A stretch of 64,000 bases of DNA from Megalonaias nervosa. Lineage: Eukaryota; Mollusca; Bivalvia; Unionida; Unionidae. Each line of letters opens with the position of its first letter. The first letter of the stretch is position 1. The stretch is from assembly GCA_016617855.1 (NCBI GenBank), contig JAECUM010001746.1, positions 1-64,000 on the forward strand, given 5' to 3'. Both the position numbers and the translations under genes were made by a program. Of this stretch, positions 25,907 through 34,555 are shown one piece after another. Below the pieces are notes generated by a model. That model had not been told where the DNA came from. It made no database searches and was given only the letters and a program-made list of their open reading frames with translations.

Positions 25907-26153
25907 CTCTCTTACCATCTACCCATATCATCTACCAAACAATTCACAGTGATGAGAGTGCTAACCTAAACTAAATTTTTATACAAAATTACTATACATT
26001 CTATCAATATATAGTTGGAGAATGAAAGTTTTAATCTACAAAACACACCATTACCTACAATCACATCAGCTAAGGAGTTAGTGTTTATAATCACACTACT
26101 CCACATGCACAAATATTATTTAGTTTAGGGACAACGGGTTTGTTAAGGGAAGG

Positions 26154-26212
26154 ACACACACACACACACACAAACGTACGCGCACACACACACACAAACA
26201 TACACACACAAT
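26154..26212. repeat. Imperfect (CA)n tract
   Basis: CA dinucleotides with CG and AA interruptions, located between cassette 2 and stem-loop 3. Confidence 0.9.
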
Positions 26213-26236
26213 TATATGATTGGCAAATTGATTTAG

Positions 26237-26247
26237 TCTCTCTTTTC
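26237..26247 (-). promoter_or_regulatory. Histone-downstream-element-like purine box 3
   Basis: Minus-strand GAAAAGAGAGA, starting 13 nt downstream of stem-loop 3. This is the best match in the window to a U7-pairing purine box. Confidence 0.68.
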
Positions 26248-26260
26248 TAGAGATCTGGTT

Positions 26261-26276
26261 AGCCCTGAGAAGGGCT
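26261..26276 (-). terminator. Histone-type 3' stem-loop 3
   Basis: Minus-strand AGCCCTTCTCAGGGCT: a perfect 6-bp stem, TCTC loop, 5' flank AAATCAAAC and 3' flank AACCAG. A purine box follows at the same spacing as in stem-loops 1 and 5. Confidence 0.72.
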
Positions 26277-26283
26277 GTTTGAT

Positions 26284-26870
26284 TTGAACTCCAAATACAC
26301 CTGGTTAATGGTGACATCTCCCAGACCGGGCATCATAGACACATCGGCGGCTCCAATCATTCTCCCAATTCAGTGTTGTTCTTGGGAGCGCGGAGGGGGC
26401 TTGAATGGCCTCATCATCCCAGTTTTCACTCTGAGGGATAGAGAAGACTTGTTCCTTTTGTCTTCTCCTATTCTGCACCCGAGGATGATGATGAGGTCTC
26501 TACGGCTCCACCTCTTGCCGCTGTCTTTCCAACTCCTCTTCGCAGTTTTCCATCTGGGGGACAGCGGCTCTTGGTACTGGTTGTTGTGGCTGTCGCTGTA
26601 ACTGACGTGGTGGTGGTGGTGTTCTCACCTCGGGCTTCACCTCACACACAGGCCTAAGTATAAGGTGAGACAGGATCCTTTCTTTCTTCTTTTCCTTATC
26701 CTCTTCTTTCTTCTTTTTTTCCTCCTCCTCTTCTATCCTGGCACATTCTTGGAGAGCCTCCATGGCTAGCTCGTCTAGTATGTGCCTGACATACTCCAGG
26801 TGCATTTAGAGTTCAAGATGTTTTGTGATTCTAATCATGTTAACGAGTGAACGTTGGGTAGCCAGATGAT
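26284..26870 (-). pseudogene. Cassette 3: coiled-coil protein related to cassettes 1 and 5
   Basis: Minus-strand frame with ATG at 26805 (MHLEYVRHILDELAMEALQE) followed by a Glu/Lys coiled coil and a Pro/Gln-rich stretch, stopping at TAG 26500. The frame stays open after that TAG for about 70 codons, to a stop near 26305, just before stem-loop 3. Upstream of the ATG the same frame is open back to about 26870 (motif DYNPNHLATQRSLVNM), separated by one TAA. This upstream part aligns with the YNPHRV..MEINNLRR region of cassette 1, so the original start was probably further upstream. Function unknown. Confidence 0.45.
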
Positions 26871-26879
26871 TCGGATTAT

Positions 26880-26910
26880 AGTCGCGTATGCACTCTGTGC
26901 TTTTGCGACT
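26880..26910. promoter_or_regulatory. Upstream hairpin of cassette 3
   Basis: AGTCGC/GCGACT outer stem and GCAC/GTGC inner stem, with the same layout and spacing as 24012-24042. The duplicated word GCCCTAGGCTGGGC follows at about 26920 and 26957. Confidence 0.5.
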
Positions 26911-27017
26911 GGTTGTGGCCCTAGGCTGGGCGATAGTCCCCTTAAGGGGGCGCTTGGCCCTAGGCTGGGCCTTTCCTGTGCCTTGTTATCTGGGGTATGA
27001 GCATGGTGCCCTCATAT

Positions 27018-27055
27018 CCCCTTATATAAAGTGGACGCACTACATCACTCCCAAA
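27018..27055 (-). promoter_or_regulatory. TATA box and partial promoter module of cassette 3
   Basis: Minus-strand CTTTATATAAG at 27021-27031, with GGGAGTGATGTAGTGCGTCC next to it upstream. The latter resembles the ATGATTTC..CGTCC part of the other modules. Confidence 0.45.
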
Positions 27056-27343
27056 AAGCAGACCCACCACTAGGTCTCCCACTGCGGCCCTCTTCCCCTA
27101 CTTCACGTCACCAAAGACGAAGCCCAACCTGCTTTATTTCAGCAGGGCAGACTTATTGGTAATTATGTCCAGTTGTGCCTAAGGACGTCCCTATGCCAAT
27201 GTTGTGTTAGCCACCTGTGCAATTTTTGCAATCTTTGTAGGGTTGTGAATTTAGAATATATTTTGTGTTTGAATTTTGCGTACTTTGCGTACTTATATGG
27301 GTCTAAATTGTACCAATCTGCTGGATGTATGTCATCCTACGAT

Positions 27344-28100
27344 TTAGCACCGCTTAGGTATTATTGGTTGAATGTTTTTGCGCCGCCGTCCTAAAGGATC
27401 AAGTTTATGTGGAGTCGGTCTACCGTGATGAAAGTGTAGACCTTTGGTTGATTTGTGGGACAGCAGGCAGAGCCGCCTGGACTGACCCTTACCTTTGAGT
27501 TTGTCCGTGTCTGGGTGGGGGAATTGTGGGACAGCAGGCTGAGCCGCCTGGGACTGTCCCTTGCCTTTGAGTTTGTCCGTGTCGGGTAGGGGGGATTGTG
27601 GGACAGCAGGTTGGGTGTATCCTGGACTGTCCCTTGCCTTTGATTCGATGCCAACACCCTTCCGCCGGGAACATGGTGGGAAGTCTTTGCTAGACATAAG
27701 CTTGTCCAGATCAGGATCCCACCCAGGTATTACTAGTATAACTTCCCTAGCACCTGTTTTAATGTTTCCAGCTAGGGTGTTATTGTGGGTATGTGTATGT
27801 GTGTGCGGGGGGGAGGGGGGGGGCTTGGGTTTATGGGGCAGCAGGTAGTGCTTCCTGGACTGCTCCTTGCTTTGTTGCTTGTCTGGCTAGGCTGGCCATC
27901 CATTCTTATTGTGTACTTCCTGTCAGGGCTTTTTGACAGTTTGGCCAGTTGCTTCCTTCCTGGATGGTGTATTGTGTAGCGATTCGATTTTACGTTATAC
28001 ATCTTTTCTGTAGGGACTGGTTATACATCTTTTCTGTAGGGGATAGTTATACATCTTTTCTGTAGACCTGGTTATGCATCTTTTCTGTAGGGTATGGGTG
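27344..28100. repeat. Short tandem repeats in the left Polinton arm
   Basis: Three to four ~66-70-bp units with GGGACAGCAGGCTGAGCC and TTGCCTTTGAGTTTGTCC motifs (about 27450-27660, with a diverged unit near 27835). These are followed by four ~26-bp units of TTATACATCTTTTCTGTAGG (about 27990-28095). The minus-strand 117-residue frame here simply translates the 66-bp repeat. No gene is supported. Confidence 0.6.
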
Positions 28101-28298
28101 GCAATTCTTGAGGCCAACACATCTTTTCTCTGTGACCTTTCTGTCAGCATGATGAAACAAGGTTCTCTTCATTGGTAATTTAGCCCTTGTCCCCTCGTAT
28201 GATCCAGATAGTTCATCCTCCTTCCTCTGTCTGATTGTAGTTGTAGGTTGTTTTGTCCCCTGGTCTTACTTTCGTCAGTGTATTTTATAACAAATTTT

Positions 28299-28351
<53 letters not shown>

Positions 28352-28521
28352 CATCCATGGTTTGGGCGTGGTAGGGTTGGTTAAAGTGTTTAATATTATG
28401 TGTGTTTCAGTAGTACTTATATGCGTTTAATTTGTTAATTTTAATTTAATTTTTAATTTTTTTTTTTTTTTTTTTATATATGTGGGGGGGCTCCTATTAG
28501 TATGTTTTGTATGTGTGAGGA

Positions 28522-31089
28522 TTAGATGTATTGATGTTTATCGATGTCTTTTAGATATTTTATGACATTATTATATGTGCACTCAAGATTAACATTTTTA
28601 TTGGATGCAAGGAAGTCTGGGTATGTGGTTGGTGCTCCCAGTTGCTGTTGGTAGTCCGTGAAGTGTTTCCTTTGGGCTGCAAGTCTGGTGTATTCATTGA
28701 AGATGTGGCCCAGTGTCTCGGGTTGGTTGCAGGTTGGGCAGTTAATGTTGTTTTGTGTTCCGTGACTGGTGTTGATTAGTGTCTTACCTGTCCTTAACCT
28801 ATTAATGATTTGAAGGTCCCTTTTCCCCAGCCTTTTGTGTGCTTTATACCCCCGGGTTACTGTGGGTATTATGTCATGCAGGCGTCTTCCCTTTTCCGTG
28901 GTGTCCCATTGTTGTTGCCATTTGGTATTGATGGCTGTTGTGACAACGCTGTATAGTTCCTGCACACTGTGCTCCAGGGTTTGGATTTCAGCCTCTCGTA
29001 GTCCCAGTTTGGCCTCAGCGTCCGCTTTGTCATTTCCGGGTAAGTTGATGTGGGATGGTACCCATAGGAATTCTACCTGGATTTGGTTAGTTCCCAGCTC
29101 TCGGAGAATCATTAGGGTTTTCTGCAGCATGTTCCCTCTACTCTTGGAAGTGCCACTTTCCAGAGATTTGAGTACACTTAGAGAGTCTGTAACAATTAAG
29201 TATTTCTGTTGATTCCAAGACTGTATCCATAAAGGGGCTTGTTGGATTGCCCAGAACTCCGCAGTGTAAATAGAGCATCCGTTTGGGAGGCGATGGCGTA
29301 TGTAGATGTGTAATTCCGGTATTACTACTGCCGCTGCTGTCCTGTTGGGTTCTTGAGATTTAGAACCATCTGTGTAGATCCTGATGTGTTTTGGGTATTG
29401 TTCTTCAAGCATGGTGTTGATTCCAGCTAGTAACTTCCAGGGATTGTGATGTTTCCGTCCTATGTTTTGTACTGCGAAGTTGATGTTGGGGGCATAATTT
29501 CGCCATGGGGTAGGATCAACAATTCTGATTGGTTCAGCTTGAAGTTCCGGAAGGTCTAGCTCAAATTTGAGTATGTGTGCCTTGTGAGCAGCTGATGGCC
29601 TAGGTACTAGTTTTGGGTTTGTAGCCATGTCGCATCTACTGATGATCTCTCTCACCGGGTGTGTAGTTGGGTGGATAGATGTTCTAATAACATAACGCAA
29701 AGTTTGTTCCATCCTTCTTAGGAGTAGAGGTGGCTCACCTACCATGGTTTGCAATTCGTCCAGAGATGTGTTAGGTAGTACTCCAGTACAGGCTTTTAGG
29801 GCTTGGTACTGTACGCTGTTGAGTTTGTCCAAGATTGATTTGTTGGCCGAGTCATAGATTTGGCATCCATAATCGAGTTTCGCCCGAATGAGTGCCTTGT
29901 ATAGCTTCAGCAGAGTGTGTTGATCCGCACCCCAACTGGTCCCCTTGAGATGATGGATAAGATTAATGCCTTGTTTACATCGAGTGATGAGGTTTTGGAT
30001 GTGGTGTTTCCATGTTAGATGTTCATCCAGGATCATGCCTAGGAAGGATGTCTGTTGTACGAATGTGATTGGTTCGCCCTGTAGATAAAGGAGCGGATAG
30101 TTGATCCTTCGTGTTTTTAGCCTTGAGAATAGCATAGCCACTGTTTTTGTTGTGGAGATTTTGAACCCCCAGTTGTTCGACCATTCTGTGATGGAGTCCA
30201 GGGCCTGTTGCATCACTCTGGTAAATGACTTCAGTCTGGGATTTCCTGCCTTCCAGATGCCGCTGTCATCCGCGAATTGGGAGACAGTGACTGGCACAGT
30301 TATGTAGTCGGATAGGTTGTCCACCATTATGTTGAAGAGGGTAGGGCTAATTACACTTCCTTGTGGTGTACCATTGTCCAAGGTGTATGTGGTGGATAGT
30401 TGATCCCCAATACGAACTGTAATTTGTCGGCTCGTGATGAAATTCTTGATCCAGTGATGCATCTTCCCAGTTATGCCATATTGATTAAGCTTGGAGACTA
30501 GTCCTTTGCTCCAGACCAAGTCAAAAGCTTTTTCAAGATCAAGGAAAATGGCGACCAGATATATATCCCTCTTCTGTCTGGCGTTGAAAGCTAATTTGAT
30601 GTCCGCTTCTAGTCTGACGAGTTGATCTAATGTTGATCTATTATTACGGAATCCGCTTTGATTGTCCGATAACAGGTTATTAGCCATTAGGTGTGTCTTG
30701 AGTGTGTTGTTCACCATTGTTTCCATAATCTTACAGATGGCATTGGTCAATGATATTGGTTTGTAAGAGGAGGGTAGGTGGGGGTCCTTGCCTGCTTTAT
30801 GGATGGGGATAACAGTGGCTTCTTTCCATAATGTGGGTATACTGCCCGTTTCCCAGATGAGGTTGATTAGATCGAGGGTTATGAGCTGCATATTGGGGGG
30901 TAGGTTCTTATACATGATGTAGCTGATTTCGTCCTGTCCCGGGGTTGTATTCTTCTTGTATTGCAGAACCTGTTTCCATTCTTGTAGTGTGTAGTGATCA
31001 TTGATGGGGGTGTCTGTATGTTGCTGGGTTGAACCCTGGTCCTGAAATAGGTGTGGAAATGTGGTTTCGATGTCTTGTCTTACCTGCAT
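28522..31089 (-). CDS. LINE reverse transcriptase-RNase H (ORF2 C-terminal part)
   Basis: An 855-codon open frame. RT motifs in order are NQSGFRNNRSTLDQLVRL, FLDLEKAFDLVW, GTPQGSVISPTLFNI and the catalytic FADDS near residue 290. RNase H follows, with IYTDGSKS and TAEFWAIQQA at about residues 575-620, and then a Cys/His finger (CPTCNQPETLGHIF) near residue 795. It overlaps the endonuclease frame by 10 nt at 31080-31089 in the -1 frame. In related LINEs the endonuclease and RT form one protein, so this is either a frameshift mutation or a programmed shift. RT and RNase H motifs are intact. Confidence 0.9.
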   Translation of the reverse strand: MQVRQDIETTFPHLFQDQGSTQQHTDTPINDHYTLQEWKQVLQYKKNTTPGQDEISYIMYKNLPPNMQLITLDLINLIWETGSIPTLWKEATVIPIHKAGKDPHLPSSYKPISLTNAICKIMETMVNNTLKTHLMANNLLSDNQSGFRNNRSTLDQLVRLEADIKLAFNARQKRDIYLVAIFLDLEKAFDLVWSKGLVSKLNQYGITGKMHHWIKNFITSRQITVRIGDQLSTTYTLDNGTPQGSVISPTLFNIMVDNLSDYITVPVTVSQFADDSGIWKAGNPRLKSFTRVMQQALDSITEWSNNWGFKISTTKTVAMLFSRLKTRRINYPLLYLQGEPITFVQQTSFLGMILDEHLTWKHHIQNLITRCKQGINLIHHLKGTSWGADQHTLLKLYKALIRAKLDYGCQIYDSANKSILDKLNSVQYQALKACTGVLPNTSLDELQTMVGEPPLLLRRMEQTLRYVIRTSIHPTTHPVREIISRCDMATNPKLVPRPSAAHKAHILKFELDLPELQAEPIRIVDPTPWRNYAPNINFAVQNIGRKHHNPWKLLAGINTMLEEQYPKHIRIYTDGSKSQEPNRTAAAVVIPELHIYIRHRLPNGCSIYTAEFWAIQQAPLWIQSWNQQKYLIVTDSLSVLKSLESGTSKSRGNMLQKTLMILRELGTNQIQVEFLWVPSHINLPGNDKADAEAKLGLREAEIQTLEHSVQELYSVVTTAINTKWQQQWDTTEKGRRLHDIIPTVTRGYKAHKRLGKRDLQIINRLRTGKTLINTSHGTQNNINCPTCNQPETLGHIFNEYTRLAAQRKHFTDYQQQLGAPTTYPDFLASNKNVNLECTYNNVIKYLKDIDKHQYI

Positions 31090-32516
31090 GTGTTCCGGGC
31101 GTGATTTTGATTGCTACTGGCTTGGGCGAAATGAGCCGCTAGTTTTTGTGCCCTTTCCTTGTTTGTCTGGGTTCCTGTGATTCTCGGTATTGTGTTAGGG
31201 GCTTTGCCTTTAATGGCCTTGATTTTGGCCCACATCTCCTTGGGGCTGGTTTGGTGATTGAGGGTTGTGCAGAAGGTTCGCCATGATTTCAACTTTGCTC
31301 CGTTGAGTATATCTTTTGTTTGGGTTTCTTGTTGTTTGTACTTTTGGAGATCCTTTGATGCATTTGTGCGTTTGAATTTCGCTAAAGCTTGTTTCTTATT
31401 TTGTATGGCTTCCTTGCATTCCTCTGTCCACCAAGGCGGCTTGGGGGTAGTGCGTTTCCCTGTGGTTTTGGGTACAGTTGTCTGTGCCGCGTGGTTGATG
31501 TGGGAGATTAAGTTCTGGTAGTAGCTATTAGGATCTGGGTCCCTGTTATCCGTAAGGTGGTGGTGTTGTAGGGTGGTTCTGAACACTTCCCAATTAGCTT
31601 GGTCCAGCTTCCATCGTTTTGGTAACCTGTGTTGTTCGCTGGTTCCACGCAGATAGATCGTGAGGATGATAGGGAAGTGATCACTCCCCAGGGTGTCTTC
31701 AGAATGTACCTCCCATTCCGATATTTGTGCTATCGATGGAGAGGTAATGGTGAGATCGATGGCGGAGAAATGTCCATCAATAGGGCAAATTCTTGTTGGT
31801 GTACCGGTGTTGAGTATGAGTAGCTGATTACTCCTTGCAAACTTCTCCATCCTCTTTCCCCGTATATCCGTGTGGGTGCTGCCCGATTGTGTACTGTGTG
31901 CATTAAAGTCTCCACAGATTATGACCCGTTTCCCTTGTGATGTTAAAAGTTGTTTGAGTCCGGTGGTGGAGTCGCCTGAGTATGTTGGGGGGTCATATAC
32001 GTTGTATATAACGTATTTCTTGCCTTTAAGTTTAATCTGAAGGCCTTGATGTTCAAATTGGATTGGTGCGAGGTTGGTTTTTGTATGTAGTTCCACCACT
32101 TCCGGTATGGAGTTGCGTACATAGGTGGTCAATCCACCTCCTCTGATTTTGTTGGGTCTTTGTTTGTGGAAGAATAGGTTGTACTCCAGGATTTTCGGGG
32201 GTCTCTGAGTATGTGGAGGGATCATGGTTTCCTGTAGACATATGATGTCCGGTTTTTGGGTGGTTTTATTAATAGCTGCAATCAATTCCGGATGATTTTT
32301 CAGGAGTCCCCTACAGTTCCATTGCCAGATGATTATTCTATCCTTACCTGCTCCCTCATTTGTAGATGGTTGTTCCTTCTGTTGTGAGGCCTTGGTTCTG
32401 TATTTATTGTATTTGTTCCAGTGTTTCTGTACATTTATCTTGATTCCGCCTATTTCCTTGATGGCTAGATATTTCTTGAGTTGTTGTTTGTTTTGGCAGC
32501 AAACTATAAGGTTTTT
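31080..32516 (-). CDS. LINE apurinic-like endonuclease (ORF2 N-terminal part)
   Basis: APE domain with IWQWNCRG near 32320 (upstream of the first in-frame ATG at 32285), then CLQET, IICGDFNAHS and GSDHFPI. The frame is open without interruption back to the TAA at 32517-32519 that ends ORF1, so ORF1 and the endonuclease are in the same frame, separated by that single TAA. It ends at TAA 31080, overlapping the RT frame. It cuts target DNA to prime reverse transcription. Confidence 0.85.
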   Translation of the reverse strand, partial: KNLIVCCQNKQQLKKYLAIKEIGGIKINVQKHWNKYNKYRTKASQQKEQPSTNEGAGKDRIIIWQWNCRGLLKNHPELIAAINKTTQKPDIICLQETMIPPHTQRPPKILEYNLFFHKQRPNKIRGGGLTTYVRNSIPEVVELHTKTNLAPIQFEHQGLQIKLKGKKYVIYNVYDPPTYSGDSTTGLKQLLTSQGKRVIICGDFNAHSTQSGSTHTDIRGKRMEKFARSNQLLILNTGTPTRICPIDGHFSAIDLTITSPSIAQISEWEVHSEDTLGSDHFPIILTIYLRGTSEQHRLPKRWKLDQANWEVFRTTLQHHHLTDNRDPDPNSYYQNLISHINHAAQTTVPKTTGKRTTPKPPWWTEECKEAIQNKKQALAKFKRTNASKDLQKYKQQETQTKDILNGAKLKSWRTFCTTLNHQTSPKEMWAKIKAIKGKAPNTIPRITGTQTNKERAQKLAAHFAQASSNQNHARNTCR

Positions 32517-33425
32517 TTAGGTTTTAACAATTTTGAAGTCCATGGAGTGTTGTTGTCTAAGTTTAGTAGCGATTGTGGTGGTGTTAATTCTATGAAATTT
32601 GTTATCTCTACTGCTGATGTATATTGTGAGATTGGCTGGGTGGGGTTCTCTTTTGCCTTTGTGAAGCCTTTTCATCTGATGATAGTTGGATTCTGTTTGT
32701 GGTGTCGTGGTTGTGTATGTTGGGAAGTTTTGTTTTAAGGATGTGTCAGAGGGGCCTGGTACTTGACTGTTGTGTAGGTCAATTTGTCCCAGTTGGTTGC
32801 ATAGTGTATTGGAGGGTTTATCCTGTAGTAATTGTGCTGTTTCTGTGTGTTGTATAGATGGAGCTTTGATAGTATTATTAGCTCTATTTATGTCTATGTT
32901 GTCCTTCTTATAGTCAAGCCCTTTTGTGTACACTGCATTATGTTCGTTGTCTTGTTTGTTTGTGTTCTTGGATTTATTGCCCCCTTTTAGCGGTTGTTTC
33001 CCCTTGGGTCCATTAGCCTGAACTTCATATTCTGGATCATAAGGGTATTGGTTTTTGCCGAGTGAATGTTGGTCCTCTCTGGGTGTGGTTTGGGGTTTCA
33101 CTTTTGCCCGATTCAGTGTATTATTTTCTTGTTGATGGTGTTGGTGATGTGTTTTAGTTTGTTGTCTCATACCTATGTTGCATTTCCTCTTGGCCATGGA
33201 CTGTGTGGAGTCTTTATGAGTCTGTCCCAGATGTTGTTTCCTTTTCCATTGTTTTGTATTGGTTGTTGTTTGTGTGTTCGTGAGAAGTAAGTTGGTGTTG
33301 TTGGTGTTGGCAGTGGGCGGTGAGAAAAGTGGGGTGTCTTCCCTGTTTTGTTCTTCATTGGTGGGAGTTGTGCTGTAATTTTGCTCATACACTCTGATTG
33401 GTACTTGTTTATTTGTTTTTCCCAC
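32517..33425 (-). CDS. LINE ORF1, gag-like
   Basis: A 302-codon frame rich in Asn, Gln, Thr and Lys. Near its end it reads NLTIYISSRDNKFHRI, which resembles an RRM/gag-like beta-alpha unit, and the fold appears to continue past the stop (NLIVCCQNKQQLKKYLAI follows in frame). The first codon here is GTG; the frame is open upstream to about 33570 without an ATG, so the start is unknown. It presumably binds LINE RNA. Confidence 0.6.
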   Translation of the reverse strand: MGKTNKQVPIRVYEQNYSTTPTNEEQNREDTPLFSPPTANTNNTNLLLTNTQTTTNTKQWKRKQHLGQTHKDSTQSMAKRKCNIGMRQQTKTHHQHHQQENNTLNRAKVKPQTTPREDQHSLGKNQYPYDPEYEVQANGPKGKQPLKGGNKSKNTNKQDNEHNAVYTKGLDYKKDNIDINRANNTIKAPSIQHTETAQLLQDKPSNTLCNQLGQIDLHNSQVPGPSDTSLKQNFPTYTTTTPQTESNYHQMKRLHKGKREPHPANLTIYISSRDNKFHRINTTTIATKLRQQHSMDFKIVKT

Positions 33426-33570
33426 TTGGAGTGATTCTATAGCCTCCTCTAGAGTTGTTATGTGTCTTACTTGAGGTGTTAGTTGTTGCTTTTTTGAAAT
33501 GCCTGTATTTCTATCTAGGACCGTTTTGACTATTTGTTGTGAAGTTGCTGACTGAGGAAAGCTCCGCGAT

Positions 33571-33604
33571 ATGTCTGAAACACGGACGTGAATGAAAACA
33601 TCCC
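33571..33604 (-). promoter_or_regulatory. Cassette promoter module, copy 4
   Basis: Minus-strand ATGTTTTCATTCACGTCCGT followed by GTTTCAGACATATCG, aligning with the modules of cassettes 2 and 5. The LINE lies immediately downstream, so the cassette driven by this module was interrupted. Confidence 0.6.
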
Positions 33605-33838
33605 CTTACACAAAAACTAACAATACCCATATGATAACCAAAAAACACATGGAACGCACGAACCTAAAAGAAACACTCACTTTCACTTTTTCCTACAAAC
33701 ACACTTTTTTATTACTCCTACATATAAAAACACAGACTATCTTACACGTCAGGGAAACGAAGTCTTTATAGGCAGACTTCTATTTTTTAAGCTTCCAACA
33801 CACAAAGACAGACAAATATTTTGGCAGTTTGACTACTA
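33605..33838. other. Polinton spacer
   Basis: AT-rich spacer between the promoter module and stem-loop 4. No gene seen. Confidence 0.6.
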
Positions 33839-33847
33839 TATCTTTTC
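33839..33847 (-). promoter_or_regulatory. Histone-downstream-element-like purine box 4
   Basis: Minus-strand GAAAAGATA, identical to box 1, starting 15 nt downstream of stem-loop 4. Confidence 0.65.
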
Positions 33848-33862
33848 TAGATTGTTGGGGGT

Positions 33863-33878
33863 AGCCCTGAAAAGGGTT
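33863..33878 (-). terminator. Histone-type 3' stem-loop 4
   Basis: Minus-strand AACCCTTTTCAGGGCT: a TTTC loop and a 6-bp stem with one A/C mismatch. The 5' flank is AAAAAACA and the 3' flank ACCCCC. Confidence 0.7.
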
Positions 33879-33879
33879 G

Positions 33880-34257
33880 TTTTTTGTGAGGTTATGGCAA
33901 GCTCTTGTCGTTTAAGATTGCGTCCCCGTCTGGCTGCAAGCTTTCCGACAGGATAGAGTCTGCTTCTGCTGAAGGAGAAGGAGAACTCTTTCTTGTCCAC
34001 ACGACAGTCCACAAAGCCTCTGTCTGGCTCCTGCTGTTGCTGCTGCTGATGTTCTCTCTGCTGTTTCTGAAGTCTGTCTTTCTCGGTCCAGTCTTCTTGC
34101 TCCTTCTTGATTTCGTCTTTAAGCACCTCTTCTATCAGGTCTTGGGCCACGTTCAACATCCTGACATTTTCAATCTCATCAGGCTTAGGTATCAGGTTTT
34201 GCCTGACACGATGTAAATTCACATAGGCTTCGTTCAGTTTTGCTAGTCTTGAAGGCA
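33880..34257 (-). pseudogene. Cassette 5: coiled-coil/Gln-rich protein related to cassettes 1 and 3
   Basis: The start is placed at ATG 34257 (MPSRLAKLNEAYVNLHRVRQ), because the upstream ATG at 34324 overlaps the TATA box. A helical part follows (NLIPKPDEIENVRMLNVAQD), then EVLKDEIKKEQEDW, a Gln-rich run and an Arg/Ser-rich tail. The annotated frame runs on to 33836 through stem-loop 4. An alternative frame from about 33985 gives a more typical acidic tail and stops near 33895, just before the hairpin, so I suspect a frameshift. The helical part aligns with cassette 1 (NPHRVKMEINNLRRAKKRL). Unknown function. Confidence 0.5.
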
Positions 34258-34307
34258 TCTTTGTAGGTTGACGAGTCAACAATGGATGGTCAGACTGGAG
34301 ACCGCTG

Positions 34308-34348
34308 CACTTTATAGGGCTCAAGCGCGGACGCGATAGAAATCATCC
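34308..34348 (-). promoter_or_regulatory. Cassette promoter module, copy 5 with TATA box
   Basis: Minus-strand GATGATTTCTATCGCGTCCG runs into CGCTTGAGCCCTATAAAG. The TATAAAG is at about 34309-34316, and the ATG of cassette 5 is about 55 nt downstream. This is the best-preserved copy of the module. Confidence 0.72.
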
Positions 34349-34481
34349 CTACGATTTTTTTTTTGGGTAGGAACGCTATAGCTTATCTCATGGTTAGGGA
34401 TAGAGAGAAGTCAAAGAGAATGTATAGTGATAAAAAATTTTTTTTAAAACAAACCACCAACCATCTTTTTTTAATAACATT

Positions 34482-34487
34482 TTTATT
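34482..34487 (-). terminator. AATAAA poly(A) signal after the capsid genes
   Basis: Minus-strand AATAAA about 70 nt past the stop of the pX-like gene. The capsid/integrase block thus seems to use ordinary polyadenylation, in contrast to the cassettes. Confidence 0.5.
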
Positions 34488-34555
34488 TAACCAACAAACA
34501 ACCAGCACATAATATAACAGTTCCGATTTGGAACATTCGCAAGACTCTCGGTGCA

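Larger units (their letters stand above)
28302..33560 (-). mobile_element. Nested non-LTR retrotransposon (I-superfamily-like LINE)
   Basis: Read on the minus strand, the order is a gag-like ORF1, an APE-type endonuclease, a reverse transcriptase, an RNase H, a C-terminal Cys/His motif and a poly(A) tail (plus-strand T run at 28302-28351; a second T run lies at about 28458-28475). The endonuclease-RT-RNase H order fits the I/Nimb/R1-type lineages, which are common in molluscs. The 5' boundary is uncertain: ORF1 stays open up to about 33570, where a Polinton cassette promoter starts. No target-site duplication was found. It interrupts a Polinton cassette and so is younger than the Polinton. 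Confidence 0.85.

Noticed and set aside
28277..33560. Target-site duplication for the nested LINE
   Set aside because: Sequence beyond the poly(A) end (28277-28301) does not match the region around 33533-33560.
33905..34216. Plus-strand frame with a Leu run
   Set aside because: Antisense to the Gln-rich part of cassette 5.
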